Assembly: GCA_033002965.1 (NCBI GenBank)
Contig: JAURVB010014878.1
Span: 1-64,000, forward strand
Length of the DNA: 64,000 bases
Direction: 5' to 3'
Origin: Piper betle
Lineage: Eukaryota > Streptophyta > Magnoliopsida > Piperales > Piperaceae
Positions 1 through 12,952 of the stretch are shown here, one piece after another. The translations under genes and the position numbers were made by a program. Below the pieces are notes generated by a model that saw only the letters and a program-made list of their open reading frames with translations, had not been told where the DNA came from and did no database searches. Position 1 is the stretch's first letter, and each line of letters opens with the position of its first letter.

Positions 1-594
1 AATCATGAGTTGGAGGAGCCAGCTTGGACGGAGGAGCAATGAGGTCTTGTACACACACATGTTAGATTTCTGAATGTTTAATATTGCATTATTATGTTAT
101 TATATTGTGAATGACATGATTAAATGTTTGAGTATGATGATATGTTGTGAATGAAATGCTAAGACACGATAACATAATACAAAATATGATCAGAGTTGAG
201 CAGCGGAAGCGTAGTGGGTTGAGACCCAAGCTTTAGAATGAATTCATAATATATTAGATTTTGTGTGAATGAAATCATGGATGCATGTGTATATATTTAT
301 ATATATATATATTATTTTGACAGGGTGGGCCCATAATTGCACTTTTAGGGGCGACCCTAACGGTTTTATTTCAGGATTTTTACCGTAATTGTAATGATGT
401 GAAAATTGGTTGCATGTCATCCATGTAGTATCATGTTAGGGTTTTATGAATTTATCCATGCATGACAAGTCATATCTACATCTTAAGACGCCGAGATTGG
501 ATCCGTATGAGTTAGGTTCGGGTTAGCCGACCTAACCGGGGCTGGTAACATGCCGGTTCGGTTCACGAGTGTGAACCGGATTTGGGGTGTTACA
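1..594 (+). mobile_element. 3' part of a large LTR (family A), cut by window start
   Basis: This stretch matches the last part of the LTRs at 48977-51664 and 55396-58205: the cacgagttggaggagc block, the gacagggtg...cacttttagggg block and the final ggttcggttcacgagtgtg...ggggtgttaca end. It stops at TTACA and SAUR 3'-flank DNA follows directly. The rest of the LTR lies outside the window, so solo LTR and full element cannot be told apart. Confidence 0.85.
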
Positions 595-2055
595 TTGCTT
601 GTGTTGTTTTAGCAGTTGGTTGCATATGATCCCGACCATGTTTTTTACACAAAAGCAAGACTTTGAAAAACTTCTAGTCTTCCACTATTTAGTTGCTAAG
701 TTAGTTACGTACATCATTTTGTTTTGGACTAATGAATTTGAAGAGAATTTTGGGCAATTTTGTCATTCTTCGTACGACATTTATCTTCAATATGCCAATG
801 ATGATAGAGAGACCACTAGGGTGCCAGTGTTATGTTTGATGGGACTAAACTTGAAGTTGCCTTCGGGCCTATTATATAAATCCCTACCCAGCCCTATATA
901 TATAGTATTTTTCGCGTTTTCAGTGAGACGAGAGATGGAGAAACCGACTGCACGTACCATGCAGAGGATGCCGTGACAGTCAAAGCGGGCTCTGGATTAG
1001 TGCCAGCGGACTGTTCCATTCCCGAGGGATCCTGATAACTCCGCGTTTGAGTTCCTCACACCCGGAGAACGTGGAGGTTTACGGGTACTGTTTAGTACAG
1101 CGCATGTCCGGACTTGTGGTTCAAAGGGTACTAAAGGCGACTGCCTGAGAGTACTCGGCCTTCGTGCTCAAGGCCAGGAGAAATATGGAGGTAAGGAGAG
1201 GGCTTAGGATAAAGTTTCATGAGAAGTACTGAAAAAGAAGTGCTGAGAGTAGCACAGTACCAGCAGCAGTAAGTTCAGGATGCTACCGGGTCTGCAGCCC
1301 AGTGGCTCCTCAGTAGTGCCCTTCAGAGTGTTCACGTGGAGTATATGGTTTTCTTTCATATGAGAGTTTGCTCTCATAGCCAGTTTGTTATAGTTATTTT
1401 ATTTTCCGGACCAGTAACACTTGTTACTGACGTGTTTTTATACTATATGTAGGTAATAATCACGAGTTGGAGGAGCCAGCTTGGACGGAGGAGCAATGAG
1501 GTCTTGTACACACACATGTTAGATTTCTGAATGTTTAATATTGTATTATTATGTTATTATATTGTGAATGACATGATTAAATGTTTGAGCATGATGATAT
1601 GATGTGAATGAAATGCTAAGACACGATAACAGAATGCAAAATATGATCAGAGTTGAGCAGCGGAAGCGTAGTGGGTTGAGACCCAAGCTTCAGAATGAAT
1701 TCATAATATGTTAGATTTTGTGTGAATGAAATCATGGATGCATGTGTATATATTTATATATATATATATATATTATTTTGACAGGGTGGGCCCATAATTA
1801 CACTTTTAGGGGAGACCCTGACGGTTTTATTTCAGGATTTTTACCGTAATTGTAATGATGTGAAAATTGGTTGCATGTCATCCATGTAGTATCATGTTAG
1901 GGTTTTATGAATTTATCCATGCATGACAAGTCATATCTACATCTTAAGACGCCGAGATTGGATCCGTATGAGTTAGGTTCGGGTTAGCCGACCTAACCGG
2001 GGCTGGTAACATGCCGGTTCGGTTCACGAGTGTGAACCGGATTTGGGGTGTTACA
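595..2055 (+). repeat. 1,461-bp tandem duplication unit (SAUR flank plus LTR end)
   Basis: Host flank 595-855 is followed at once by LTR sequence 856-2055, which again ends in TTACA and leads into a second, almost identical copy of the host flank at 2056-2316. Only the second copy continues into unique flank. The junction near 855 joins host acttgaa to LTR agttgcc with about 2 bp shared. Copies differ by few bases (for example a 4-bp TA microsatellite change), so the duplication looks recent. Short open frames across the copies are not genes. Confidence 0.85.
856..2055 (+). mobile_element. LTR family A, 3' 1.2 kb, second copy
   Basis: Begins in the middle of the LTR at the gttgccttcgggcctatta block, equivalent to about position 1630 of the LTR that starts at 48977, and runs to the canonical TTACA end. 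It contains the same gagacgagagatgg...ccgactgcacgtacc block and the ttccggaccagtaacactt block as the complete LTRs. It has no LTR start, so it is the product of the tandem duplication and not an independent insertion. Confidence 0.85.
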
Positions 2056-2668
2056 TTGCTTGTGTTGTTTTAGCAGTTGGTTGCATATGATCCCGACCAT
2101 GTTTTTTACACAAAAGCAAGACTTTGAAAAACTTCTAGTCTTCCACTATTTAGTTGCTAAGTTAGTTACGTACATCATTTTGTTTTGGACTAATGAATTT
2201 GAAGAGAATTTTGGGCAATTTTGTCATTCTTCGTACGACATTTATCTTCAATATGCCAATGATGATAGAGAGAACCACTAGGGTGCCAGTGTTATGTTTG
2301 ATGGGACTAAACTTGAATTAAGAAAGTGCACTAGTCGTTCTCTATTAATAAATTGAATGAGTGGAGTATTGTTCAACTATTTTATCAATTAAAATATTTA
2401 AACTAAATTATTTAAGAGCTGAAAATGAGTCTTTGGATTTTCATTGAACTGATAAAATAAAAAGTAACAAACGAAAAGGAAGCGAGTACTAATCTAGATT
2501 TAAGATTTTCTCAAAATGCAAAAACTATGCTAGAGATTTGAACCAATAATTGGCAAGATAATTATAAAGTTGACACTCAATTATTTCTTATTATGAGAAA
2601 ATGAATTTCCATTGTATAATTATTCATTTTGATGTAGTAATTAACTAAATTAAATCAAGTTAATCCCA
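2056..2668 (+). repeat. SAUR 3'-flanking segment, paralogous to 62382-63003
   Basis: The sequence matches, with scattered substitutions, the DNA just 3' of the SAUR relic at 62156-62346, and the reverse complement of 31740-31980 beside the minus-strand SAUR relic. The match includes the gaattaagaaagtgcactag block and ends abruptly at taatccca (2668 against 63003). It shows that a plus-strand SAUR unit lay here whose coding part is lost or outside the window. No coding capacity. Confidence 0.75.
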
Positions 2669-3244
2669 TATATCCCTTTCTATGTATTTTTCTTCACTAA
2701 TTCAATTTTATATATATTAAAATCTATAAATTCGTTATGGGTAAATCCTTCTTTTAGTATACAATTAAACCTAACCACATAAATATCCTACATCTCCTAT
2801 TTAAACACTTATTCAATTAAGGGTTATTTGTTATTGTTCCCTAATACACTAAGCATAATCTATTGATTATTTAATTAAAATTTTAACATAATTTCTCTCT
2901 TTGAAACCTCACTTTGTTTCAAAAACTAATAAAATAAATAAAAAACATTGAGAATAGTAAAGCATAACTCTCAAAATAATAATAATAATTTAAATTTCAA
3001 CTAACACAAAATATCAACTATTTCTAATATAAACAAAATGTCCAATTTAAAATAAAGAAATTAAACAAAGAAACGAGAGAACATGAAAATATTCATAATG
3101 ATGTTATAACAAAAGCAAATAAAAAGAGAAGAAAAACCTTTTCATGTGATATTCAATGATGCACAAGTATTCTTTTGCTCTTCTTCGAATCTTCGATCTA
3201 TCACTTGTTGATCCCCCTGAGACACAAAAAATTTCAAAAAACCT

Positions 3245-3300
<56 letters not shown>

Positions 3301-3780
3301 GCTCACTTTCTACATTAAAGAGTACGAGGCTATATATAAAAACTAGAACCTTGAAGAAGTTAAAATTATTGATAAACATGAACTCCAACATTTTTTCTTC
3401 TCTTATCCAAATGAATGAATATCCATACATGTATTATCAATGTGTAATTTGTACTTGTGTGCAACATATGTCCACGTGCATGTATTTTCTATGTAATTCT
3501 AGCGTCTTCATTTTTTCATTTTGTTCATATCTCGCTCCAATTTTCATGTAGTCTTCTTGCACTCTTCAACAAGGTCAAACATATTCCATTAATACTTTCA
3601 TAAAATAATAAAAGTTAATTAATTATAAACAAAACTAAAATCAATTAAACTAAAAAAACCAATAAAAATCGATGAAAACTTCAGATCTAGATACAATTAA
3701 GCATTTAGCCCGAGTAAAATAAAATAAAATATAGATTATCAATATTTATGGCACCTATTATTCTTAAATATTTTAACTAA
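2669..3780. other. AT-rich intergenic DNA with a TA microsatellite
   Basis: I see no gene. The stretch is AT-rich, with a pure (TA)n tract at about 3250-3292. Short open frames on both strands over this tract have low-complexity translations and no recognisable motif. Confidence 0.6.
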
Positions 3781-4140
3781 AAAACTTAAGCTTATTTTCC
3801 CTTTTTATTAGTATATCGGTCAACTACTATGGCTTTATGTTGGGATACAAGAGTAATTACGAAGCATTTCTTTACTACTATAAGTTATAAACCTAAAATA
3901 CATTGGCTTCTTTACTAATCATAAGTTGAAAACTTAGTTGAGACTTAAAATATTCGTGAGTCATATTATGTTTGTTACAATTGAAAAAGTATTTGAACCA
4001 TCACCTAATGAGACTACCATAGCATTTCGTTCACAATCTGTAATAATTGGTAGTAAGCATCACAAAAAATACTTCACAATAAGAATTTTCTTTTAGTAGA
4101 ATTTATAAATGCTTATTCCTTTTCCCCGTGTGTCACCGGT
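3781..4140 (-). repeat. Inverted copy of SAUR-cluster flank (compare 18060-18279)
   Basis: The reverse complement contains gtgatgcttactacc, then attgtgaacgaaatgctatggtagtc, which correspond to gtgatgcttactacc and aaggaatggctatggtagtc at 18168-18232. A third diverged copy lies near 31040-31100. These are pieces of a duplicated SAUR-cluster intergenic segment in inverted orientation. No gene is visible. Confidence 0.6.
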
Positions 4141-7100
4141 AAACACTTTCACAAATCCAAATTAACTGGTCATTATGCTGAAACACCCCATTCTCACTTT
4201 CAATATTTCATTTGCTCATATTTTTTTATAGAAAAATAATTACGAAAAAAAATTTCCACCACAATAAAAAAATTTGCACAAAAACAGCAATGAAATGTTT
4301 TTGAGAGGCTAGCCATTCTTAACTCTGGTCCAAAGTGAAATAAACTTCCCTTCCCCCAAAACATTGAAAGTTGAAACTTCAAAAAAGTGAATAAATATCA
4401 GTCAATCAGGGGCAGCATAATGTAAATTTGATAATCCGGCCACCAAGATGAAAGGACGCCTTTTCGGCATACGACGAATCATATGATTCATACCCAACAA
4501 ACTTCATTTCTTTCCAACTGAAAAAAACAGAAACTCCTACGAAAAGACATGATGACACACGGAAACAATCTGTTCCGCTTAAGCTTCTGATATACGAAAA
4601 TAGAAGATCATCCGTTCAGGTTTTTCATCTCCTCAACTTCATTTCAGAAAAGCACTTAAACACAAAATAATCCACAATTTTGATGGTAATTTGTCTATGT
4701 CAATCTTTATGAAACAAAGCACATACGTTCGCATCTTCAAAACCAAGGACAAAACTTAAACCATAAACACCTTAATGGTGTGCCTTGGCCTCATTTTTTA
4801 CGTGGGTCTTCTTATTGGCCTGCAACATTGTAGCACAAAATGTCAAAAGCGTATTCAGATACCTACTTTTAAAGCAAAATCTCAGCATTTACATTTCAGA
4901 CCAACAAGGGACGGCATACAACAAACTAGCACGAGGAAAAGAACATTGTTTTTATTTATGGTGTGTAAATAGACAAAGGCAATAATTTCTTACAGGCAAT
5001 TGCAAATAAGATCACATCCAGCTTAATGATAATCGGATAAAGAAAATAATTTTTTATAAAAAAGCACTCTAGACTGAATGAAATTAAAAACAAAACCATT
5101 ATTAAAACAAGATAACTCTTAAACAATTGAATTCATAGAAATGAAACTGCTACACAGAATCTTGGCTACAAAACTACAATTTCAAGTAAAATGCTGAACA
5201 AATGAAAAGCAAACCCATCACAAAACACCAGCCTCGCAACCTTAGCATAAGAATGTAGATATATACAAAAAGTTGTCCTTGTATCAGACACCATGCAATG
5301 AGCAAAAAATGTACCAGGCCAAACAAACAATTGAATTCCGAAACCATCAGCATCAAACTGCTCCTTCTAGCATGGGGTCATAGGAGAAGGCACCTATCTG
5401 AACAAAGTTTCCATCATCTTGTCAACCAAAAGTAGGAAGGACGGCACGATAAGAGAATTCACTAGTGCCTATCTTGGATAGAAAAACTAGCGCTCAACAG
5501 GTAACACCTAAGCTTAAGAATATGATGGCAGGTGGCGCTGGTATTACCCCAGACATTGACCGATTGTTCTGAAGACCAACATGACACTAGAAGAGAGATT
5601 TGTAAGCCAACACTTCACTTCTCTTTCAATGAGAAAATACAAAAGAACCAATACAAAGAGCAAGCTCATTTTATCTTAGCTTATGAATATGTTGAGGAAT
5701 GAGAATGGTATTGTGTCAGACGTTGACCATCAAAAAGCATTTGTTAAAGGAGGAAACTAATCAATAAAATATCTCTGAGATCACTTTTTAATCTCTAGTA
5801 GGATCAAAATATGTAACCATCTTTACCACTTACTGTTTGTTAAACGCACAAATATGATGTGATGAAGCTTTAAATAGAATCGGCAAACACTAGGCTACTG
5901 CCAAACTAATATAAAAAATAAATATAGAATTACCACATCCACCGCTGCTGAATAAAGTCCCTCATTTGCAATGAAGTGCATTAAAAAAGCAATCTAAACA
6001 CCAGATAAACTACACAGTGGACATCTCCACTTAAATTTCCAAAACTTGTCAATTAAATCATGAATAAGTGCATACCGCCAAGCTCGGGGGAAAAAATCAT
6101 AACATACCAAATTAACCACGTACACCGCTGCAAGCGCCAAACATAAGACTGACAAAGTTTTTCATGCCACACAGGAAAAAAAATGACGGAGAGAAAGTAT
6201 CACATTCCACATTCAGATTTCTAAATCTACCCACTCAATATAACATAAATCAAAACAAAAAAAAACATAACAAATACGAAGCAACCACAAACAGTTCCAA
6301 CAATGACTCAAAAAAATTCAAAAGCGACAAAAATTTTCCATCACGATCGGACGGATCGGCGGCCCATTGCACCCAAGCGGGTCCACGTGTGAGCCCCTTG
6401 ATTGAACCTAGGGCTGTAAATGTAAATGTAAAATATAAAATTTTTTATCTGCGCCCCAATCGATAATTTTTAATTCTTAATTTGTACAGCAAGGTTGATC
6501 GGTTGTTTTAAGCTTATTTATTATCAAAATACAAAATATTAATATTAAAACATAAAAAAATATTTGATAAAATATTAATAAAAATATAAAATAATAGAAG
6601 TTGCTTCCGGGAAGCTCGACAAAAATGATAGAAAAAAGTAGAGAATCTTATTTATTTATTTTTTCCAACAGTCGCCCCTCTCTTACCGAATATAATATTA
6701 TCTGTTTTGCTAGTTTTTATAATCGTGATGAAACAAAAATTATAACAAAATTATCAAAAATAATATAGAAAATTTTATATTGCAGTCAAATGCTCTATAA
6801 ATAGGTTTTTGATCATCTTGTGTATTTTAATTAGTTATTTCTATTAAATAGAATAGAAGATTTATTTTAATCTTTTAAATTGCCATAAATTATTATAATT
6901 ATTAATTTCATCATTGAAAATTATTAGCTTTTGTCACAAGACGAAACACTCTACGCTGCTTCTAACTTTTGATAAATCATGTTTATAAAAATTTTTTTGA
7001 TCAATCACACTTAATTCACCTCATTGACCGTGTTTAACAAAAATAAAATATTTGTCGATCGTATGAGTGTAAATATGAGTGTTGAGTTAGCTTTTATAGT

Positions 7101-7916
7101 AAAATCATAGTAGACAATCATTTGTTCTAATCCAACCCACAAAGACGAAAATTTGTTTGCGGCAGCAAAAAATACACATTTTAAATATTCTCTCATTTTT
7201 CCCTACAAAAAAGAATTCTAAAAAAATAATAAAGTTTTAACATACTTTCCACATTACTCTTGGCTATTCGACGTAATGGAACATAATTCAAAAACTCCAA
7301 CGGCATAGCTTTTTCCCATTTGGTTTTATTTTATTCTTAGCGTAAATTTACATCCGTCGAGATAAATTCACAACTCTCCACAACCATTAAAATCTATTTA
7401 CTTTGGACCATTTATGTAAGAAAAAAAATCTTTGTGTGCCAATTAAAGCTTTCCCCAGTTTCTTCAAAATAAATTTTTCTGTATCCTCCAAATCTCCCCT
7501 GCAATAGGCTCAAAGGTTGTGTCACCCAAGATAGTTTGGGTAATTTAATAAGCCAATCAAGACACAAGATAGACTTAACTAAATCATAAATCTGCAAGAT
7601 TGATGTGAATAAATAAAATATATGGATCAAAATTTCCAAAACAGCAAATGGAGTAATATTTACTAAACACGGAATGGGGCGTTTCATGGAAGAAGAATAA
7701 AGAGTAAGTATCAAAAACTGCTTTTCTGCCCAAAGCTATGACTTCCAAAATGCTGTGGGTTGCTTTGATTATGGTCTAAATGTCAAGTGTCAATGATACT
7801 CTCAAGGAAGTATTTGAACATCCATCTGCGTCCTCAAATTTTGACGCCCAATCTACAATCGATGAATCCGGATCCAAGGAATACAATTTAGGCATTTTAG
7901 TTCATGAAAATGCAGG
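4141..7916. other. Intergenic, no supported gene
   Basis: Read on both strands without finding a recognisable protein motif, RNA gene or complete repeat. The part nearest 7916 is the 3' flank of the minus-strand methyltransferase pseudogene. A moderately GC-rich patch near 6340-6410 stands out from its AT-rich surroundings but has no identifiable content. Undetected short exons cannot be excluded. Confidence 0.5.
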
Positions 7917-10900
7917 TTACTTGTGAAAAATAAAGATCGGGCGATTGAACCCGCCCCCGCTTCCATGCAAAGGTTCACAAAGAGCATCAACTGATCTGAA
8001 GCCTATCTGCAGAACCATAACGTATTACAATCAATCAAACTATTACCACTAAACTTCTTGTTACCCATGAATGATTAACCCAAAAAATTGAAAGAATAAT
8101 ACAAGAGACCGGGATTTAAACAAAATAGAAGAGACTCAAATGAAAAATTCAGTAAGAGGTGGTGAAAGAGGATAAGAACAGACCACTATGTTCAAGTCAT
8201 TTATCAATTCTGAAAACCAGTTTACAATGAAGCAATAACCAATATTTATCCAACCCCAAGAAAGCAGAATAAGATGATAGGTACCTAAATATGATGAACT
8301 TCATTCATAGTACAAAAATGTAAACCAAGGGTAAACATAAAATACTTTAAAATATTAAAATTTCACTTGAACAAACAAATAATTCTTGCATCATGAAAGC
8401 AGAAGATGTATGTACATGGTCCAGAAGTACATTCCGAAAGGAGTTAGGACTGAGTAAAATGTTTTGATAATTAACCATTGCAGTCTGTAAGCAATCCAAA
8501 AGAAAAGTAATGACAGATGCGTTCAATGATACCTATTAAGGAAGATAAATACTTCCACCAGTAATGAAAATCAAAAGCTAAAACAATACTACAAAGTGAT
8601 TGAAATTGTAAGTACTATATCTAATATAATGGTTACTTCAACAGTAAAGTGAAATATTCACTCTGCCAACAACAAGGCTTAAAAATTAACCAAACAATAG
8701 TCACGAAGCAAGTGTGTACTCTCTCTAAGTAATTCAAAATAAGGCAGATATTTTAGCTCAGAGACATGAAAATTCTTTTATAAGATTCCCATCGCCGTGG
8801 TTCTAATATAAAAATTCCACCTTAACCAAAAGCAGAGCCCAAATAAGTTTACGTAGCACGTGCAATGTTTAAACAAGTCAGTCTTCACAGTAAAAGGATA
8901 GCATGTAGATTGTGTCAGGAAGGGCATCGGGTCATCAAACGTATGCCATTCGTAATCACATGGATCCTAGTTTAGGATCCATGTCCCTAATGCTGTTTTG
9001 GGTATTAAGTGAAAGAAAAAGTAGAAGATAGAAGATACCATTCATATATCTTTAGAGCTAGACAAGAGAAATATCAATTCCACAATTTAGGATTTAACAC
9101 TCATGCACAGCCATTTTTCATGCATGGCATATCCATGGCAAATATTTGCACAATGTATGAAACACAGCCGTAATAGTAAGCTACACAGATCAAAATAAAT
9201 GAATTTTAGACTAAACTGGACAAAAACTGAAATGGGGGCCCTTAATGCTCACCCCACATGCATGACATCCAAACTTTTCTAGTTGAAATGTTTTCAACAA
9301 AACTAGGGGCATCTACTGCTATCTACTGGTATGAAGAATTTACACAAGGCAGTTATTGTTCTGATCTTGAGAATAATGCATTGCTACAACCAAAATCAAT
9401 CAAGATTTTCAGTGACTTCATCCACATACCCTAGGTTGCAAACAACAGTTCATAGAACATTAGATCATACCGCACGAAGCATTTGCCAGATTTTCACGAA
9501 CAATGTGATTAGTCCATCATCACCCCAGTTGAGGTGTATCCACTTCGTCACACTCAAACGGTATATAAAAATACAAATCACTATATTAATTAAGATGAAA
9601 AGAGATTTAAAAATGAAAATTTGACCATACTTCACTTTGGAAGATTAATACAAACTAAAATGGGTGTTATATTTTGAACACAAGCCCAAGCCTTATTGCA
9701 AAAAACCTTACCACAAGATTGTGTGATACTTGACTGAAGGGCATTGTGTGTTTGCAACAATATTTTCTTTTCAAAAGAGACTCTGTTCAGCAGATTTGGT
9801 TCCACTTGCAGCGATGGCTCACTTTTAAGCTTCTTTGCACCCTCCTTTGATAATCCATCGGTAAAATTTGAGAGATGATGCTCTGATTTATCATCCCTTT
9901 CCGTACACAGAAGCTCCTGTTTAGCAATTTTACTCAAGTTCCAATAAGCATTATCTGTCAATGCGAAAAAAATGAGAAATTTCATAAATTAAATGAAAAA
10001 GCATGCATGATATTATAGACACAAGGACTTGTTTATGTGCATCCCAATTCCCAACATGTAAATAAAATAAATATAACAGAGTGATTATCCGGCATAGTAT
10101 TTATTACATGTTACATGAACCACTGAAAATAGGATATGATAAGGTACAATTGTAATAAATAAAAAATAAAAAATAAAAAAACGAAAAGAAAAAACAGCAG
10201 GAGTGCCATATACATTGATGATATCAGTTTATCTGTTCATAAAAACTGGCTACAAAAAGGCTTCCTGATGTCTATTGGTAGAATGTGAAAAGAACTAACA
10301 AAATTTATGCATGGAGATGTGACCAACACAAAACAGCCCGTGTAGTCTATTTGGTAATTTGTACCATTAATTTTCAGCAAAGATTAACTCCGCCAATGCT
10401 TCTGTCCCCAACACCCTTTGGTACCATGTGGAAGAAGAAGAAAAAGAAGAATGTTTCAGCAAAGATTGAGAAGGCACTTAGAGGAACTCTAAAACTTAGA
10501 GCATTAAAAAATTCTGTTGCAAGAGACTGTCACTGGATAATATCTGATGAAAAATATAAAATTCAGTTCCAAAACATGTTTCAAAAATATTTAGACAGAG
10601 TTACTTACAGCCATCAATGTCTATCCCAAGAATGCTCCTGCAGGAAAATTTGTTTGCTGCACATATAGACAAACATGCATACGATAAATTAAAATTAGAT
10701 ACTAAAGAAAGGAATATACAGTAAAAGAATGAATGCTAAAATCAACCACAGTGTGCTTAATTTTATAGCCATATGAAGTTTGCTAATAGAACAAGAACTA
10801 CCCGACATCGATAGTGACAATGCCTTGGTTGCAGCCTATATCAAGACAATCTTTGCCTTCAAACCATTCCTTCTTAAACATGGACAAACGTGGATCCTCA

Positions 10901-11115
10901 CTCCCATCCTGGCCAATCTGTCAATACAAGCAGGCAAAGAAAAACAAGATCAAACCACCAAACGATGGAGAAGAGAAGCTGAGGAAAGCCAAGTACGGAG
11001 CAGGAGGTACACGGTAACCATAGTAGGCTTTGTAATTGCCATAGACGAAGATTTGCTTTGGCTTCTTCTTAGCATGGTCAGCTCCAGTCGGGTTAGTGTT
11101 GTTTTTGATAACCAT
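7917..11115 (-). pseudogene. BIN3/MePCE-type RNA methyltransferase, eight-exon pseudogene
   Basis: By homology this would be a SAM-dependent RNA methyltransferase of the Bicoid-interacting-3 family (7SK capping enzyme relatives; plant At5g51130-like). Exons on the minus strand: 11115-11011 (start MVIKNN, then FVYGNYKAYYGYR); 10917-10802 (KEWFEGKDCLDIGCNQG, the SAM-binding motif); 10656-10609 (KFSCRSILGIDIDG); 9954-9712 (AYWNLSK, NRVSFEKK); about 9565-9471 (LSVTKWIHLNWGDDGLITLF, the family signature); 8820-8757 (GGIFILEP); 8484-8416 (NYQNILLSPNSF); 8006-7917 (IGFRSVDAL...GFNRPIFIFHK, stop). Lesions seen: one extra G at the exon 2 end, one base missing at the exon 5 end, one base missing in exon 6, and the exon 6 donor reads CT instead of GT. 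Introns are kept, so it is not a processed copy. Family is confident; pseudogene status is likely but assembly error is possible. Confidence 0.82.
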
Positions 11116-12400
11116 TCTCTTCTTTTACAACAATGCAAAAGATAGAAGACGTCGGGTCAGGTGCAGCCTTAACAGATAAACCTCAAAAGAGATTGTAACA
11201 ACTTTGCACAACCAGAAAAGGCCTGAAGGAGAGGACAGCAAATTGGATTCAGTCCAATTAAAATTGATTCCTTGTTCATTTCAAATTGGTCTAAAATGAA
11301 TCGACTTGAACCTAATAAGTGAACTTGAAATTGCCTTCCCAGTCCAAAGAGCCTACAGTTTTACATGTGAACTTAATAAGTGAACTTGAAACTTCTTTAA
11401 TATGCATAAACCCTAAATGCTGGAAAGAAAAGAAAAATCGGGTCATAAAATCTACATTTTCAAATACATTTTCCTTTTTTATTTACTGAAAAATTCATTT
11501 ACTATTATTTTCACATCCAACAGCAATTTTGCATTTCTTCAATGCATTCAACAAGATGTGAGTTGTATTGTTCCCAACAACTTCAGCATAACAACGAAAG
11601 AGCAACAAGTATCGAGAAAAAATATTACTTTAGTGAGAACAAAAGACAACTTAGATTTCAAGATAACAATCCAAACAACATATAAATCATTGCCTGACAT
11701 TCGAACATAACATCAACTCATTCATTACACAGTCAATCAAGCATAAAGAATCATTGAAATCATGGATAAGCTCAAAGGGGAATTAAATCAAACACCTATT
11801 AAGCAACTAACTTACACTCAGATACACACCCAACCCGTATACATTATACAACCCCTATTGTCATCATATACCAGCCAAAACAGCTCCAAATCAAGATAAA
11901 AAGTCAACTTTCTATGCATTTTTCACAGCTAAATGCACCCATACAAAAGATGCACCCCTTAATAATATCATCAAGCTTCAACGCTCAAATTAACATTCAT
12001 CACTAAATAAAGAGCAAACTCAGAGAGCAAAAAATCACACAACTACGGAATCAGTCTTTTACACGCATTAAAACTACAAAAAAAATGATTGGGTACCCAA
12101 GATAGGGTCGCCTCCGGCAGAAATCTCCGGCAGCGACCCCGACGAAGGGGAACGAGAAGAGGGCTGCGAGGAGCGGCGGCGTGTGACGCTGGTCGGCTCG
12201 GCTAGGGCTGAAGGGAGGAGAAAATGAGGGCCGGTGGTGGGAGAAGGGTGAGGGATGAGCGCCGTTGTCGTTGGGGCTGGCCGGTGGCGGTCCTCCGGCG
12301 GCCGGGAAAATGAAAATGGTGAGGAGGGGGGGAAGGGGTTGGTTTGATTTGGTTTCGGAAATGAACCAATTTGAAATCATTCAATTCGATTTGGTTCATA
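11116..12400 (-). promoter_or_regulatory. Probable leader/promoter region of the methyltransferase pseudogene
   Basis: The block at about 12090-12320 is GC-rich and CpG-rich inside AT-rich DNA, as at many plant transcription starts, and lies upstream of the ATG at 11115. Its open frame on the minus strand is proline/serine-rich and resembles no protein, so I read it as leader or promoter. Direct copies of a roughly 37-bp motif (ttttgtaagtacccccgcttagagtta type) occur at 12400-12470. No TATA box or splice pair for a leader intron could be fixed. Confidence 0.4.
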
Positions 12401-12952
12401 TTTTGTTAGTACCTCCGCTTAGAGTTACTAAATTCATATTTTGTAAGTACCCCCGCTTAGAGTTACTAAATTGTCCATATTTTCCACTCACGGTTCATTT
12501 GGTTTGTATAAAAATAATATAAGTAAAAAATAATCATATGAAATAAAAAATACAATGAGTAAAACGACATAAAAATTTTAAAAATTTCCCCTACATGTTT
12601 GAATAGTAAAAAAAAAAATATATAATATTATTTCCCATGTGCACATGCACATTTTCCTCAATTTATTTTATTTTTATAAGAAAATATTGCTTTATAAAAT
12701 TTTTATATAGACTTATTTTAATTAAAATTAAAAATTTTTTTAATTAAATGTCAAAAATTCATATACAAAAAAACTTATAACCTCCAAATTTTACATTTTT
12801 TTATGAAATTTCAAAACAACAAAGGGACCCTAAAAAGAAAGATGTAAAAGTGGAACGATCGAAACAAGTTACCATGCAAAAAAATAAAAACAGGCTACAT
12901 GGTGATGGTGACCATTTAATTCAAAGCACCTTTCTAATTACGAGAAGCACTT
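12401..12952. other. AT-rich intergenic stretch
   Basis: Apart from two short direct repeats near 12403-12472, the stretch is AT-rich with A and T homopolymers and no coding or transposon motif that I recognise. Confidence 0.5.

Noticed and set aside
587..976. 129-codon frame and its partner at 2048-2281
   Set aside because: The shared part is SAUR 3'-flank DNA (also present in non-coding form at 62382-62640), and the extension is LTR sequence created by the tandem duplication.
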